NCBI RefSeq assembly: GCF_033958435.1
Contig: NC_134137.1
Coordinates: forward strand, 252,200,501-252,264,500
DNA length: 64,000 nucleotides
From: Carettochelys insculpta
Taxonomy: Eukaryota > Chordata > Testudines > Carettochelyidae
Reading direction: 5' to 3'
Of this stretch, positions 38,301 through 50,300 are shown piece by piece (positions within the stretch are counted from its first letter, which is position 1; every line of letters begins with the position of its first letter). The notes under the pieces are model-generated. The model was not told the origin of the DNA, searched no databases, and worked only from the letters and a program-made list of their open reading frames with translations. The position numbers were made by a program, and so were the translations under genes.

Positions 38301-41300
38301 CACCTGCACAGTGCCCTCCTCACGGCATAGAGCCTTCCTCCACGCTGACACCAGCACCTGTACCAGGGCACTCCGCATTGAGGAGGCGGTACTCAGCCCT
38401 TCAGGGTAGGGAACGTCTGGCTGCAATGCTACCTCCATGAGAAGTACTATCAGTCTTCGAGCCCTATCTTTTAGAGTCCTCGGCTTAAAGGAATGGCAGA
38501 TTGCACAGCAATCACCCTGATGGCCTTCCCCGAGACAGGTAAGGCAGTCCAAGTGTGGATCATACTTGGGCATGTGCTTGCCATAGTTCTTAGTTTTTGA
38601 AAGCTGGGGAAGCAGACATCCCTTGCACTGAGGTGCTGAGAGGGACTGGGAACCTGCCCAAATAGTTAAAAAACAACCACCACTAACTACTATACTTAAA
38701 CAGAACTCTTTACAACTAATTAACACTAATTACACTATCTACACAGGTTACCAGCGATGAACAAGAAGAGAGAAGAGGGAGCTCCAGCAACCAACAGCAT
38801 GGTGAGAAGGAACTGAGTTGGGGATGAATCAGGCAGTGAGTATATTGGTTGCCATATCGGCACTACTCTAGGGTGTGCCACTCCAACACTATGGTTACCA
38901 GCTAGGGCAAAGAGCTTCCAGTGACTGGGCATATGCCAGTGCACACCCAGTTTGGAATACAAATGAGCAATCACGTGTAGAAGAAATAATGGAATTTTAA
39001 GAATACAGCACTGAATGCTAAGGTGCTAGTATACAAGCTATTTAAGGCTTGCATCAGTGATGACTCCCTCTTTTTTAGGTAGCTGAAAAAGAAACTCTTG
39101 TTTGTTTTTTTTACTACCATCTAGGTACTGCCTGACAAAGAGGAAGACATCTTTTAGCGTGTGGTTCATATACAGAGGCTAAGTGTGCTCAGGAACGATG
39201 GGAGAGAGGAGCACAGGGGTGCTTCCAATTCCAATTAAGAGTTTACACTGATACAAAAATAATGAGTTGTTCTACAATTCAGTTCACTCTGGAAACAATT
39301 CTTTATCTATTTGCCATATATTTTTTCAGGATAAAATGTAGGTGCATGAGCATCATAGATACGTATATTACCTCCAAGACAAAAGCATCCTTTTTCCCAT
39401 GTGAAAGGTCCAGTTCCATAACTTCATCGGAACTTTCCGACTGAGATCTTAGCAGCCTGGAACGCTGCCTTGGTTCTGGAAAGGGAGACCCTATGATTTC
39501 TTCCAGTATCTCCTGAATACAGCATTAAAATAAAATTCACATGTGTACTCTGTATCTTAAAACTCATTTCAAATGTGTAGAACTTGCCATCACATAGTTT
39601 TAAGACCCAGAACATTGTGAACAGCAGTCTACTTAGAAGTAATTTTGCCAACAATATAAATAATATTTTCTGTTTTTAATTGTATCCCATCCTTTTATTT
39701 TAGAGTTTCTTTGATCACCACTAGTGATCAGTGCTCCCTGTAAGCTGAGTGCTTGAGTGGCCAATCAGGAGAGATTCAGGTGCTGGCCAGCTGATTAGGA
39801 GAGCTCCCACAGCTGGCAGCATGTGCATCCACTGGAGGTGCACATCTGCACATGCCTTGGTGCATGTAAAATTTATTCTGCCCATGGATTGAAAAAGTAA
39901 GTGGGAACCTTGCTATGAACATATATGCATACAGGATTTATCTCCCTCATTTCAAGGCATTCTTGATACGTATTCCAAAGACAGGATTATTGTTTCTGGA
40001 AAGAAGTAAGAATTAGCTCCACAACAGTCAGTTCTGCTGACTTAAAGAGAACTGTGTATTCAAAAATTCTGTTTTTATACGAAGTCTTTGAGTAACGAAA
40101 ACAGTGAAACAGACTCATTTTACACACATGGATAACACACACAGTGACTGTAAGAAACAACAGATCTATTAACAACAGTATTAGACCTCAGCAGTTCATT
40201 GAAGACAAAAAAAATCTGTTCATAACATGTAATTTTTTGCCTCAGTCAGTTTTTCCTCAGATTTAAAAACTGAGGTGTTGCAGGAAAGGAAAGGAACAAA
40301 GGACTAAAACTTCTCAGCACTATCCCAGTCAGTGATGAGTAACATTAACCATTTCTCCTCAATAGTTTCTGGACACCTGGGAGTTTACATAAGTTTCATG
40401 TTATAAAAAGAAAAATTTAAGAACAAAAAATTGCTAAGGGTTTACTGAAGACTAGTTCACTTTACTGGTGAGGATGAAGTGACTCTGATCTATTGTGAGA
40501 AAAAAAACAACATGGGGGATATGACTGCAAAGAGCTTCCTGTAATCAAAAAGTGAGAGGGGCTGAATACTGCATGACAGCTACTAAACACCTCACTATGC
40601 CAATCTTGCTTAGAAGCCATCCAAGCCTGGCCTACACTTAAAATCAAATCAATAGATAAACTTTTCCTCACCCTGAGCAGTGTAACACTTTGAGCACTTT
40701 AGTGAGATCAACCCAACCACCATTATCAATTCTGCAAGGCTGAGAAGAAGAACTCTTCTGTAGATTTAGCATTGCCCCTAAAGTGTAATCTCACTACCCC
40801 GTCTATAGAACTAGAAAGTGACTACACTGCAGTGCTGCAAGAGCACCATTGCAGTGTTTGTATCATAAACAGCCTTAGTTACTAAGGAGAACTGAGTGCA
40901 TTAAAAACTGTCAGATAATAATAGACAGAGAACATTGTGTGCCAGAATAAAATTTTTACGGAAGTTGAAAAATCACAGAAAAATGGGATTCCTGCTACAG
41001 GCTCAGGGCCCCTATTTGACAGAAAGATAACTTCTGTGTTTTCTGCCTCACAATGGCCAATGACAGCTGCAACTACAGAGATACAAAGATTACCTATTTC
41101 AAAACAGATTAATTTCTCTTCTTGGTAGTGACTACCCAGTGCTGATTCACGTGCACAAGAATTCCACTTTTGTCAGGATCCCATCTTGGTTCTTGGGCAG
41201 GATGAGTTTCTTTCTAGCTGACAGCCAGCCAGAGAATGCACATAAAGCCCTTTCACAGTCCAAAGATTTCAAAGAGTTCCCATACTTTTCTTTCTGGAAT

Positions 41301-44300
41301 CTGGTTCTGTATTGGTACCAGTGGATTACTACAGTTCTAAGAAAGCAGAGGGACAGCCTACAGGTCACCTTACGTAAAAATACCTGCGTGGGGCAGAAGT
41401 CTCCCACAATAACTTCTCTAATGATGTAAATGGAAGGCTCAAAGTGGAAAGAGTTTGATCTATGCTCTCAGTTTCAATACAAAGTTAAGGTTATTTTCCC
41501 TGGATATATATATTTTTAAAATCTGCCAGGACTTTTCCCTTTCCTATTTTAGGATTAGAGAACTGCTAATCCAGCTGGAGGGCAGTAGCAATATCCACAC
41601 AGTTACTAAACTGCATAGCGACAGAGATAGGAAACTTAATTACAGTAATTTTTTCTCCCCTTCAGATGTTCTTCAACATGTAAGAACAGGGGATTTCAGG
41701 AGGCTCTCTCTCTCTGTTAGGATTGTTTGCAGCAGAGTTAGCTTGTGAAGCCTGGAAGGTTATACCTATTGGAGGCTAGAGTGACTCTGACCTATGGAGC
41801 CATAGTATACCATGTTTATATTTAGCTACTCCACAACAAATAAATGATAGCTTGAGCCTAGTCCCTGGTTATAAGGCTGTAATTACCGCTTGAGATAAAA
41901 ACTCTTAAGCCAAAGGACATGCAATTACCAAGTTAACGAGAAGTACACACAGACTGTTGGAGTGTAGCCCTGGAAGGTAACAAAGCATCTTTCACTCAGA
42001 CTGACTACTGCTTTCAGAACTTCCTAATCCCTGAAAGGCTCAGTCTGATTTGGGCAAATGGATGGGGAATTCTAAAGACATCAATGATTCAGAGTGGAGA
42101 GATTTACATATCTGGAATAAGGTGATTATATAAATCTCTGCTCAGACTGCCTCAGACAAAGTTTAAGTATCTTCATATTGATAAATAACCATGAACTCAA
42201 ATCAAATCTCTCCATCTCTTTCAGTCATGGATTAGTAACCATTCTAGTTTGGTATGAACGGCATTGGATACGGAATATTTTCTGAGAGAGGGGTAAACTT
42301 TACTTACAGGAGGGTTAATCTCATAAAGTTCCTTGTTTTTTGCTATTGTATCATTTATTTTTTTTTGCATGTGAGAAATATGCTGTTCGTAGGTACCATC
42401 ATTTGGAGTCTTCCCAGCAATCTGAATACCACCAGGGGTTGGCAAAGCTGTGAGATACACACCTGTGGCAGACTTTAAAAAATAAATGAAGTCAGTAAGA
42501 AAGACCACAAAGATATTCAAGAACAAACTATGTCTTCTGAAGTTTCATTTTCAGAATTTACTTTTTATTTTTACTGTTTTAAAATATTTAATAGTTTTCA
42601 GTGCTGCTCAACTTGTTAATAAATTCACCAGTACAATTTGTATGTTTGTCCTGACTTGCTCCTATGATAGATTAATCCATCTTTATTGCTTGTAGATTAA
42701 AAACAACACACCTTGCAACACTCTTCTCCCCACTGATGAAACATGCTCAAGTAAAAGCTTGTTCCTTAACTCAAGTGCTCATTTTAAATACAAAAAGAAC
42801 TATTACCTAATCTTTTGTGTTTTCTTCACTCTCCCAGGAAGCACAGGTTGAGGCCTGAGCTGAGGTTCTACCTTGAATCCTCTGATTCCTATCTCACTTT
42901 GGCTGCTGGTCCAGAGACCTTTGAGACTCTGCTACCAGATGATATGTACTTAAAAAGCTTAGTGCTGGTGAAATCTCTTGGGCTGTAGCTACATTATCTT
43001 TTCCTTTCAGAAGGGGCATGTAAATGCAGCCATTTGAAAATGAAAATGAGATGCTGATATGAACATTCAGCACCTCCTTTGCATAATGGAAGCCACCCAG
43101 CCCATCAAAAATGCAAATTTCAAAATAAAGATAGCCATGTAGTCAGGGTGCCCAATTTCAAAAGCATCTTTCTTCCAAAAAAATAGAGCCATTGGACACA
43201 TTATGGCTTATTTCAAAATAGGTTCTATTCCCTGCCTTACCAGAACCTATTCTGGAACAGCTATTTCAAAATAGGCATGATTCCTCATAGAATGAGGTTT
43301 ACCAATTTCAAAATAAACCAACTGCTATTTCAGAACTGAGATTGTGTTGTGTAAATGATAGGATAGTTATTTCAAAACAACGTCTGTTATTTTGAAATAA
43401 CTTTGCTGTTTATACCCACCCTTGGTACCTAAGAGAGTTGACTGACTCAGACACATTCAAAACCAATGTCTCTGAAGTCATCTGGGCCAGCTTCTCATTG
43501 GAAGGGTCAGGGTGGAGAAAGCTGGAGAAAATCTACTCAGGATGCATCTATTCACTGAGCTGTCTTGGCAGAGATAGAATTAAGTTTGGCTATCCCAACT
43601 CTACATGTTACAGGCAGAGGTCAGAGATAGCAGTGACGCAACATTTTATAATTAGGCCTGGGACACTTTCAATTTACTGGTCATTATTTCTCATTATTTC
43701 TAAAAAAAAAGGGGGTATGGAATTAAAGACAAATACAGTAAGAAGTAATGTGCGTGTGTGTACTTGAACATGCACCATAAAATGTCAGTAAAAGGTAAGA
43801 GAGAGACTGGTGAGGTTAATAGTAGGTCCACCACTATATAAGCTTGGCACAAATTCTATTGTGAAATTAAAAGAAAATGAGAGAATCTCAGTTTATGCAT
43901 TCAAAACACCACTTACTGCTAATCCCATGAGCATATTTTCACCCACTGTAATCTGAATCCTCAGTCCAAATAGAGCATTCATTCCTTTCAATTTAAGTTT
44001 ATTCATGAGTTGGGTGTGTACTTCATATTCCATAAATGGCAATAGATTACTTATGGATGTTGCATTTGCTTCAGCTTGAGCTTTCTTTTTCAGACGACAC
44101 AACCTGTTGATGGAAAATATTGCACATGTAGAATCAGTCTGTCTTAAGCACGAAAGCACTTTTTATTTTTAAGCACTAATAAACTGTGTAAGTGATCAAA
44201 AGGAAATGAGCAGGCTTTTTTATATTTAACAAAACATCCAAGGTTATTTTCTGAAATGTAATTTTATTTATTTTTAAATAGCACATTTTTAACAGTCAGC

Positions 44301-47300
44301 ACAACACTAAATGGACCCTTTTTGGCTTTTAACAAATATTTGCTGTAAATTTTTACCTATAATTTTGGTCATATTTTTTAATATAAAAGTATCTATAAAG
44401 CAGAAATTTTGAGTGAAAGTAACTTATAAAGTAGAATAATCCATGGATTTTAAGGATGTTTCTTAAAAATACTTATTAAAATAGATTACATGAACTTGGA
44501 ATCATAGATTCTTTCATATCTTTTTATGAAATCATGTTTACTCCTTCAGGTTCAACCTCCCTAAACCAGCAGTCTCTCATCCTGCAATATCCATGGTCTG
44601 GCATGATTTTAATTAGTTGGATGTTCACTTATCACGGGTGTGGCCACTTTTCTTGCAGTCTCACAAAGTTTGTTTACAGCCACCAGTCCTGGCTCCCACT
44701 GTTCTGTGCTACTGTTTAACTATCATTTACATGTAAATGTCTTCTAAGAGCACAGTAATCAGTGGAAGTGTTGGTTATGTGTAGACAATATTGACTTCCC
44801 ATGGTCAGGCAAATTCTCTCATTCTGCACCTGTCAGGTCCCAAGGGTGCCAGAGGAGAGAGGTTCAATCTGTACATGAAAAGGACAATTTCTATACTCTC
44901 CAGCAAAGTAGTAAGAAAATAATAATTTGACAGATACCTGGCTTGAATAAGACATCCCTTCCCAATAACCATTGCCTCTGTGGGCAGGTCTATTGTTGTG
45001 AAAAGAACATCAGGAACCTTTTGCTTTCTGCAGTTGTAACAGTATGTGAGATGAGCTGGGAATGGCATATTCAGTTCATCATAAGGTATGTGGCAAAATC
45101 CACAACCTGGAGGTGAAGTTTCTTCTATCCTAGAAGTACATTTTGGAAAAGTATATTTAAAACAACTGTGCTCCATCTTAACAAGAAATACTATATTCAT
45201 GAGTGTATGAAGTTGGCCTATACATATATCTACGTCAGCTATACACGTGGAGACAAATTCTGTTCTAATACAGCTGTGCAACAGGTTAAAAAGTTTGCAT
45301 CAATGTAACAGAACAGAGGTCACATGCTATTCTCTAAAATGATACAAACAGCATCTGTGCAACTAACTATTATGCAGGGATCAAGAAACAACAACATAAA
45401 ATGACCAGTGGTTATGTCAGCCTAAAATATTATTGCACTAGCTTTAAAGTCTAATTCTTGCTAGCTGCATGTGGTCTGCAGTGTATCACCAACTTTACTA
45501 AGAATGCTGTTGGGTAAGACACATCAAATATCTGTTACATGGACTATGTTTGAATAACCCATAAAAAATTAAGCAGCAGAAATTAAACATACCAGTCATC
45601 CTACTGAAGGACAGTACAACACAAGAAGTCATTAAAAAGGGAAAGATCCATAAAGAACTTCCCAAACTACAATATTAAGAAAAACTCACTATTCATTTAG
45701 CTGTAACAAAATATCTAGTCACAACTGTTGCAAAAACGCATGGAAGACTACAAACAATATAGTGTAAACAAATCATAATTTTGTAACATACTATGCAAGA
45801 GCCTCATTGTAAAATTTTGTCCTGCACAGAACTTGAATAAAATTTTCAAGGAGCCTTAGATTTTGTACATATTTCAAATCTGCTCACTTTATCATCCACT
45901 GATTTTTATTACTGATAGGAATAAGGGAATTTCAATGTTGGCAGGGTCCTTTCGAAAAGGACCCCTGTGTAGACTAGCCACGAGCGAGCGAACTGCAGCT
46001 CTTTTGAAGCACCACAGCCAGCAGCATGCTAATGAGGCGCTGAATGTGCATTTCAGCGCCTCGTTAGCGTTCTTCGATTTGGCCATTAGCATGGCCATTT
46101 TGAAGTTTTTAGTAAGTGTAGACATAGCCACTATAATCAAAAACTGAATTATGTTAACATGAGAACTTGACTTTCTTTAGATGTCAGCTGGGGAAGAAGG
46201 GGCTGAGCAATGTTCTGTTGAGACAGGAAAATCAAAGTAAGGGATTTTTTGTTTCTTTAAAAGGGGTTAAAACTATAGCTTCAGAGAACTGATCAACAAG
46301 TAGTATTTGCAGGGAAAGTTAATAGTCTCTTGCTAATGAAAAGAAAAAAGTGCTAAATATTGAGATGCAGCATATCACAGTGAAGCGACAAAATTTTATT
46401 TTAGGACTGTATTAATCCCTTAGGATAGCTGATTATTATTCCAGTGAAGGTACTGAAATAGTCCTATTGATGTTGGCTGCCCTCATATAATTATTTGAAA
46501 GTCCCTCCCTCTCTCTTTCAACCAGGAAACAAAGCAAACCAAAAAAAACCTCATAGAGGTTTTTGTATTGGCCAATTCAATTTTTTTTCTTTTCCATCAA
46601 CCTTTATAATTTTTCGTTTCTAATCTTCAGTTTCAACATATGTTTTTAAAGCTTGTTTTATTGTTTTGTTTTATATTCAAAAGTATTTTATTTTCTGTAC
46701 AGCCCTTGAACACAACAAAAACAATAGTGCACAACCAAAATTTGGATTATACAAATTGTCATATTACTTTCATTTTTTGTAGTATGCTTCAGAGGTAAGA
46801 AAGATATGTGAAGAGTGGCAAAGAAAAAGCCTGGGTTATAGTCCGTGGTTAGTAGTCAAATGTGTTACCTTATTTAGACTGTTAGAAATAAAAACAGAGT
46901 ATGTAATTTGGTGCAGAGTTCCATTACTTCTGTTGTTGTTGTTAGTGAAAATCAGTAAAGTGGTTGGTCCCGCTCCTGCACTGTAACACTGTAACCTACC
47001 CTAATAGAGAAGAACTATCTTGGCTCTGAGGAAAAAAATCAACCTCTCCCTTCTCTGACCCTATGGAAAAGAAGCCAGGCTGCCATGACAACCTTTGTTC
47101 CAAACAGCCTTCCATGGTGCCATCCTGGAGAAACCTAGGGTTCAGTACAGCTGCTGTGCCAGATGCAGACAAAATACAGACCTCTTCACTATAAAAAGAA
47201 AAGAATTACAAAGACATGAATTCCCGAACTCGTGTTACATATGTTTTTTTAAAGCCATACATTTAAAACATTTGTTCAAAAGCTACAGTGAATTAAATAT

Positions 47301-50300
47301 AACTGTTAACCTTTGTGGACTCATAACAACAGTAATAACAACACCTAGCAGATTAATTAACACACACAAATAGCCTGGTGATGTATTATGCCCATATTAA
47401 ATAGAGAAAAAGAGATGCAGATAGATTAAAAAGAGACATGCCCAAAGCTACAAAGAAAATCAACAAAAGGAAGTGGAATTTGTAAACAGGACTGCTACTT
47501 TTGTTCTGAGCCCACTAGATTACCCAGTAATTACAGATTTAAGAAAGCTTTTGGAAACCATATATTAGGGTGTCTGGGAATGTTGCAGAAAAGACATAGT
47601 TCTTTATCACAGTTAAGAGTGGAAGCTGAAAACCTCATCATCCAAAACTGATTGTTTATATGTAGTTACAAAGAAATAATTGCAAGTTGCTTCTTGGTAA
47701 TTCAGGGGATAAAAGGCAGCAAAAAAAGGTAAAATTTTAAAGTACAAACAGAAACTGCAGTGTCATAACTAAGTAATATACTCTAGTCTCGGTTTAAGAG
47801 AGTTAAACAGTTACCAAAGTTAAAAGCAGTAATGAGCAGACAACAATTTTACAAATATGAGATAATGAACCAAAACTAACACAAAATCAAAGATACCATG
47901 CTGAAAAACAAAAAGAGGCCCTTCATCCTTTCTTGGAATGAAAATTTGTCTTATTTACCTGTAATTCCTGATTTATTTTATTAACCTGCCTTGCCTCCTC
48001 CTGACCCACCCCTCAAATACAAGCTAATACTGGCAAGCTAATACTATACATACTCAAGTACATCCTGCTTAAGGCATGGAATCAGGTTGAAATGAAAACC
48101 ATCAGGGGACTCCTACATAATTCTTCCACCATGAAGCATTGTTATTTTCACTACACGTTCTACTCCACCATAGCATGGAGGACTTTGCTGCCACATGCTC
48201 AATTTCAAGAAAGGCTTGTGAAAGTTAAAGTGGTTTGTTTTTTCAGCCAGCACACTAGTTCACTTAGCACAGAACTGGTGACAACTACCATAACGCTTTC
48301 AAATTGTCCACGCCTGCTCATCTTCTACATTGCAGTGACACAACCCTTTTACCTCTCTTGTAATGGCGCTCTTTGGATGTCTTCTTTATTTTACAGCATT
48401 GTCATGGCAAACAGAAGAGTGATTTCACATCCAGCTTTGTTCTTGCAGGGCAAAATCTTAACACTGCTTATTCTTTCCAGTGGCCAGGGTGGATCAAATA
48501 GATAGCAGGATTACTTCTTGGGATCTATGCCTCACCAGCAGGAAGGTCTAAGGACAGATTTATCCTTAGTTCCAAGATCATTACAGCTGATGTAACAACT
48601 ATTTGGAAGGCCAAATTAAGAGCCAGGACATAAAAAGATAAGTCTAGACAGACTACTGAGTAGTTTGTCAAACAATGCTGAAACTCCACATTAGACATGG
48701 ATGAACAGGCAGGTTATGGAAATCTGAGGCAACCTTCAAAACCTTAAGACAAAAAAGGATGCCAAAACATGACAAATATTTTGAGATTACTAAAGCTTGG
48801 GCCCATAATGAGATGTAAAAAACAAAACAAACAGTAGAACTGTAGGGTTGACTTGAGGAGGAGAGAAAAGAAAAAAGCTCAGCACAAGGGCTCAGAACAA
48901 AATCTCTTTTGTGTGTGTCTTTCAATAAGAATGTTCCAACTTAGGCTAAGTCTTTTCTATGAAAATAAGTTGATTTCAGATATGCAGTTCTAGCTACAGC
49001 ATTTGTGTAGTTAAAATCAACATGTTGGAATCAACTTACTCCCCTAGTATAGACCTAGCCTTTATACTCTCCTGTCGACCTCCCTCACTCCAAGCAATAG
49101 CTTGGAGTATGTGGGTCAACTGCTGATCCGAGAGAGATCAATTTTGCGCCATCTTTACCAGATGTGCAAAATTGAACTCTGGAAGATTGCCCCTGATCGG
49201 CTCAATCTTTCCGGAAGTATAGACAAAGTCTTAGTCTAACACTAACAAATTTTTGTCAAATAATCTACCTAGTAATTGAACTGAGGTGAATATCCTGACA
49301 CTGAAGTTCTGAGGATGTAAAAGTTTTAATTCTAGTCAGGGTCTCAGTTATCCAACTAAAAACCGCCTCTTCAAAGACTCTCTTCCTTGGTTTATTTTTA
49401 GCTTTGTTACTCAGCTCTTAAGGCTCATTGTACTAAGTGGAAGATCGACTCAGTCAGGGTTGATCTTCCAGATTTGGAGTTTGTGGATCTGGTGAAGACA
49501 CAGCAAAACTGACCTCTCTGGGCTCTTCAGCCAACCCTTGTACTCCATACTATCACGTGGTGTAAGGGAAGTCAGCATAAGAGTATGGAGGGTAGGTCTT
49601 CACTAGAGAAATAAATGGATTCTGATACATTGATTTTAGTTATGCAAATGTTATAGCTACAACTGAGTATCTGAAATCAACTTATTTCCCTAGTATAGAC
49701 TTACCATTACATTTAGTATCCCTTTCAAATGTACTACACTTTTATTTAGATGTTTGGTTCTGCTACACTGAACAGCACTTGAGCCATATCCATGTGTGAT
49801 GCACTCCTGATTCCTCTTCCTTTCCCACTCCCCAAATGATGCTGCTTTAAGTGTGTCTGAAATTACTAGTATATTTGTCTTGGAATAAAAAGGCCATCTG
49901 AAGCTGAGCCAGAAAAGGGAGTCCCAGGTGCTTCAATGTCTATGAAATGTAGGTAGACCCCTCAAGTCAAGCTTACAGATATGTGATCATTTTCCCTCTG
50001 TGGTATTATGAAGGTGATGTCAATCATAAACTCTAAGTGTGTCTCTCCTCCTTGCTCCTCTGTAACTGATACCAGTAAATATTCTGGTTGTTTTGAGTGC
50101 TTTCAGGAACTGGAATGAGATTGAACCTTCTCTGGGCGAGGGAAGCTGCAAGTTTTTGCAAGGATTCCATATTTTCTTCCCCCAGGTTATGATAACTTAC
50201 TTAAATATGGATTGTGGGTGAGCTATTCTTACCCTTCAAAGCATGGAATAGGTCAGTGCAGTTTGGGCTTCTAGCTGAGATTTGTCCCTTAAATTTCAGA

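Larger units (their letters stand above)
34497..38990 (-). mobile_element. DIRS-type retrotransposon with internal deletion, inside the C2CD5 intron
   Basis: Minus strand, same sense as C2CD5. Order 5' to 3': right terminal region (38990-38740), gag-like region (about 38730-36470), a short RT N-terminal remnant (about 36440-35890), tyrosine recombinase (about 35890-34760), then left terminal region. The complement of 38990-38740 aligns with 34515-34735 (shared gtgtgtgctggcacatgccc versus gtgtgcactggcatatgccc), so the ends are inverted repeats as in DIRS. RT palm, RNase H and most of the middle are missing. Confidence 0.87.
33688..39371. other. C2CD5 intron enlarged by a DIRS insertion
   Basis: 5.7 kb, of which about 4.5 kb is the DIRS element at 34497-38990. 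The rest is AT-rich with the Penelope-like tail at 34268. Confidence 0.7.

Noticed and set aside
36201..38409. Plus-strand ORFs across the second DIRS element
   Set aside because: They are complements of the degenerate minus-strand gag region, without any domain of their own.
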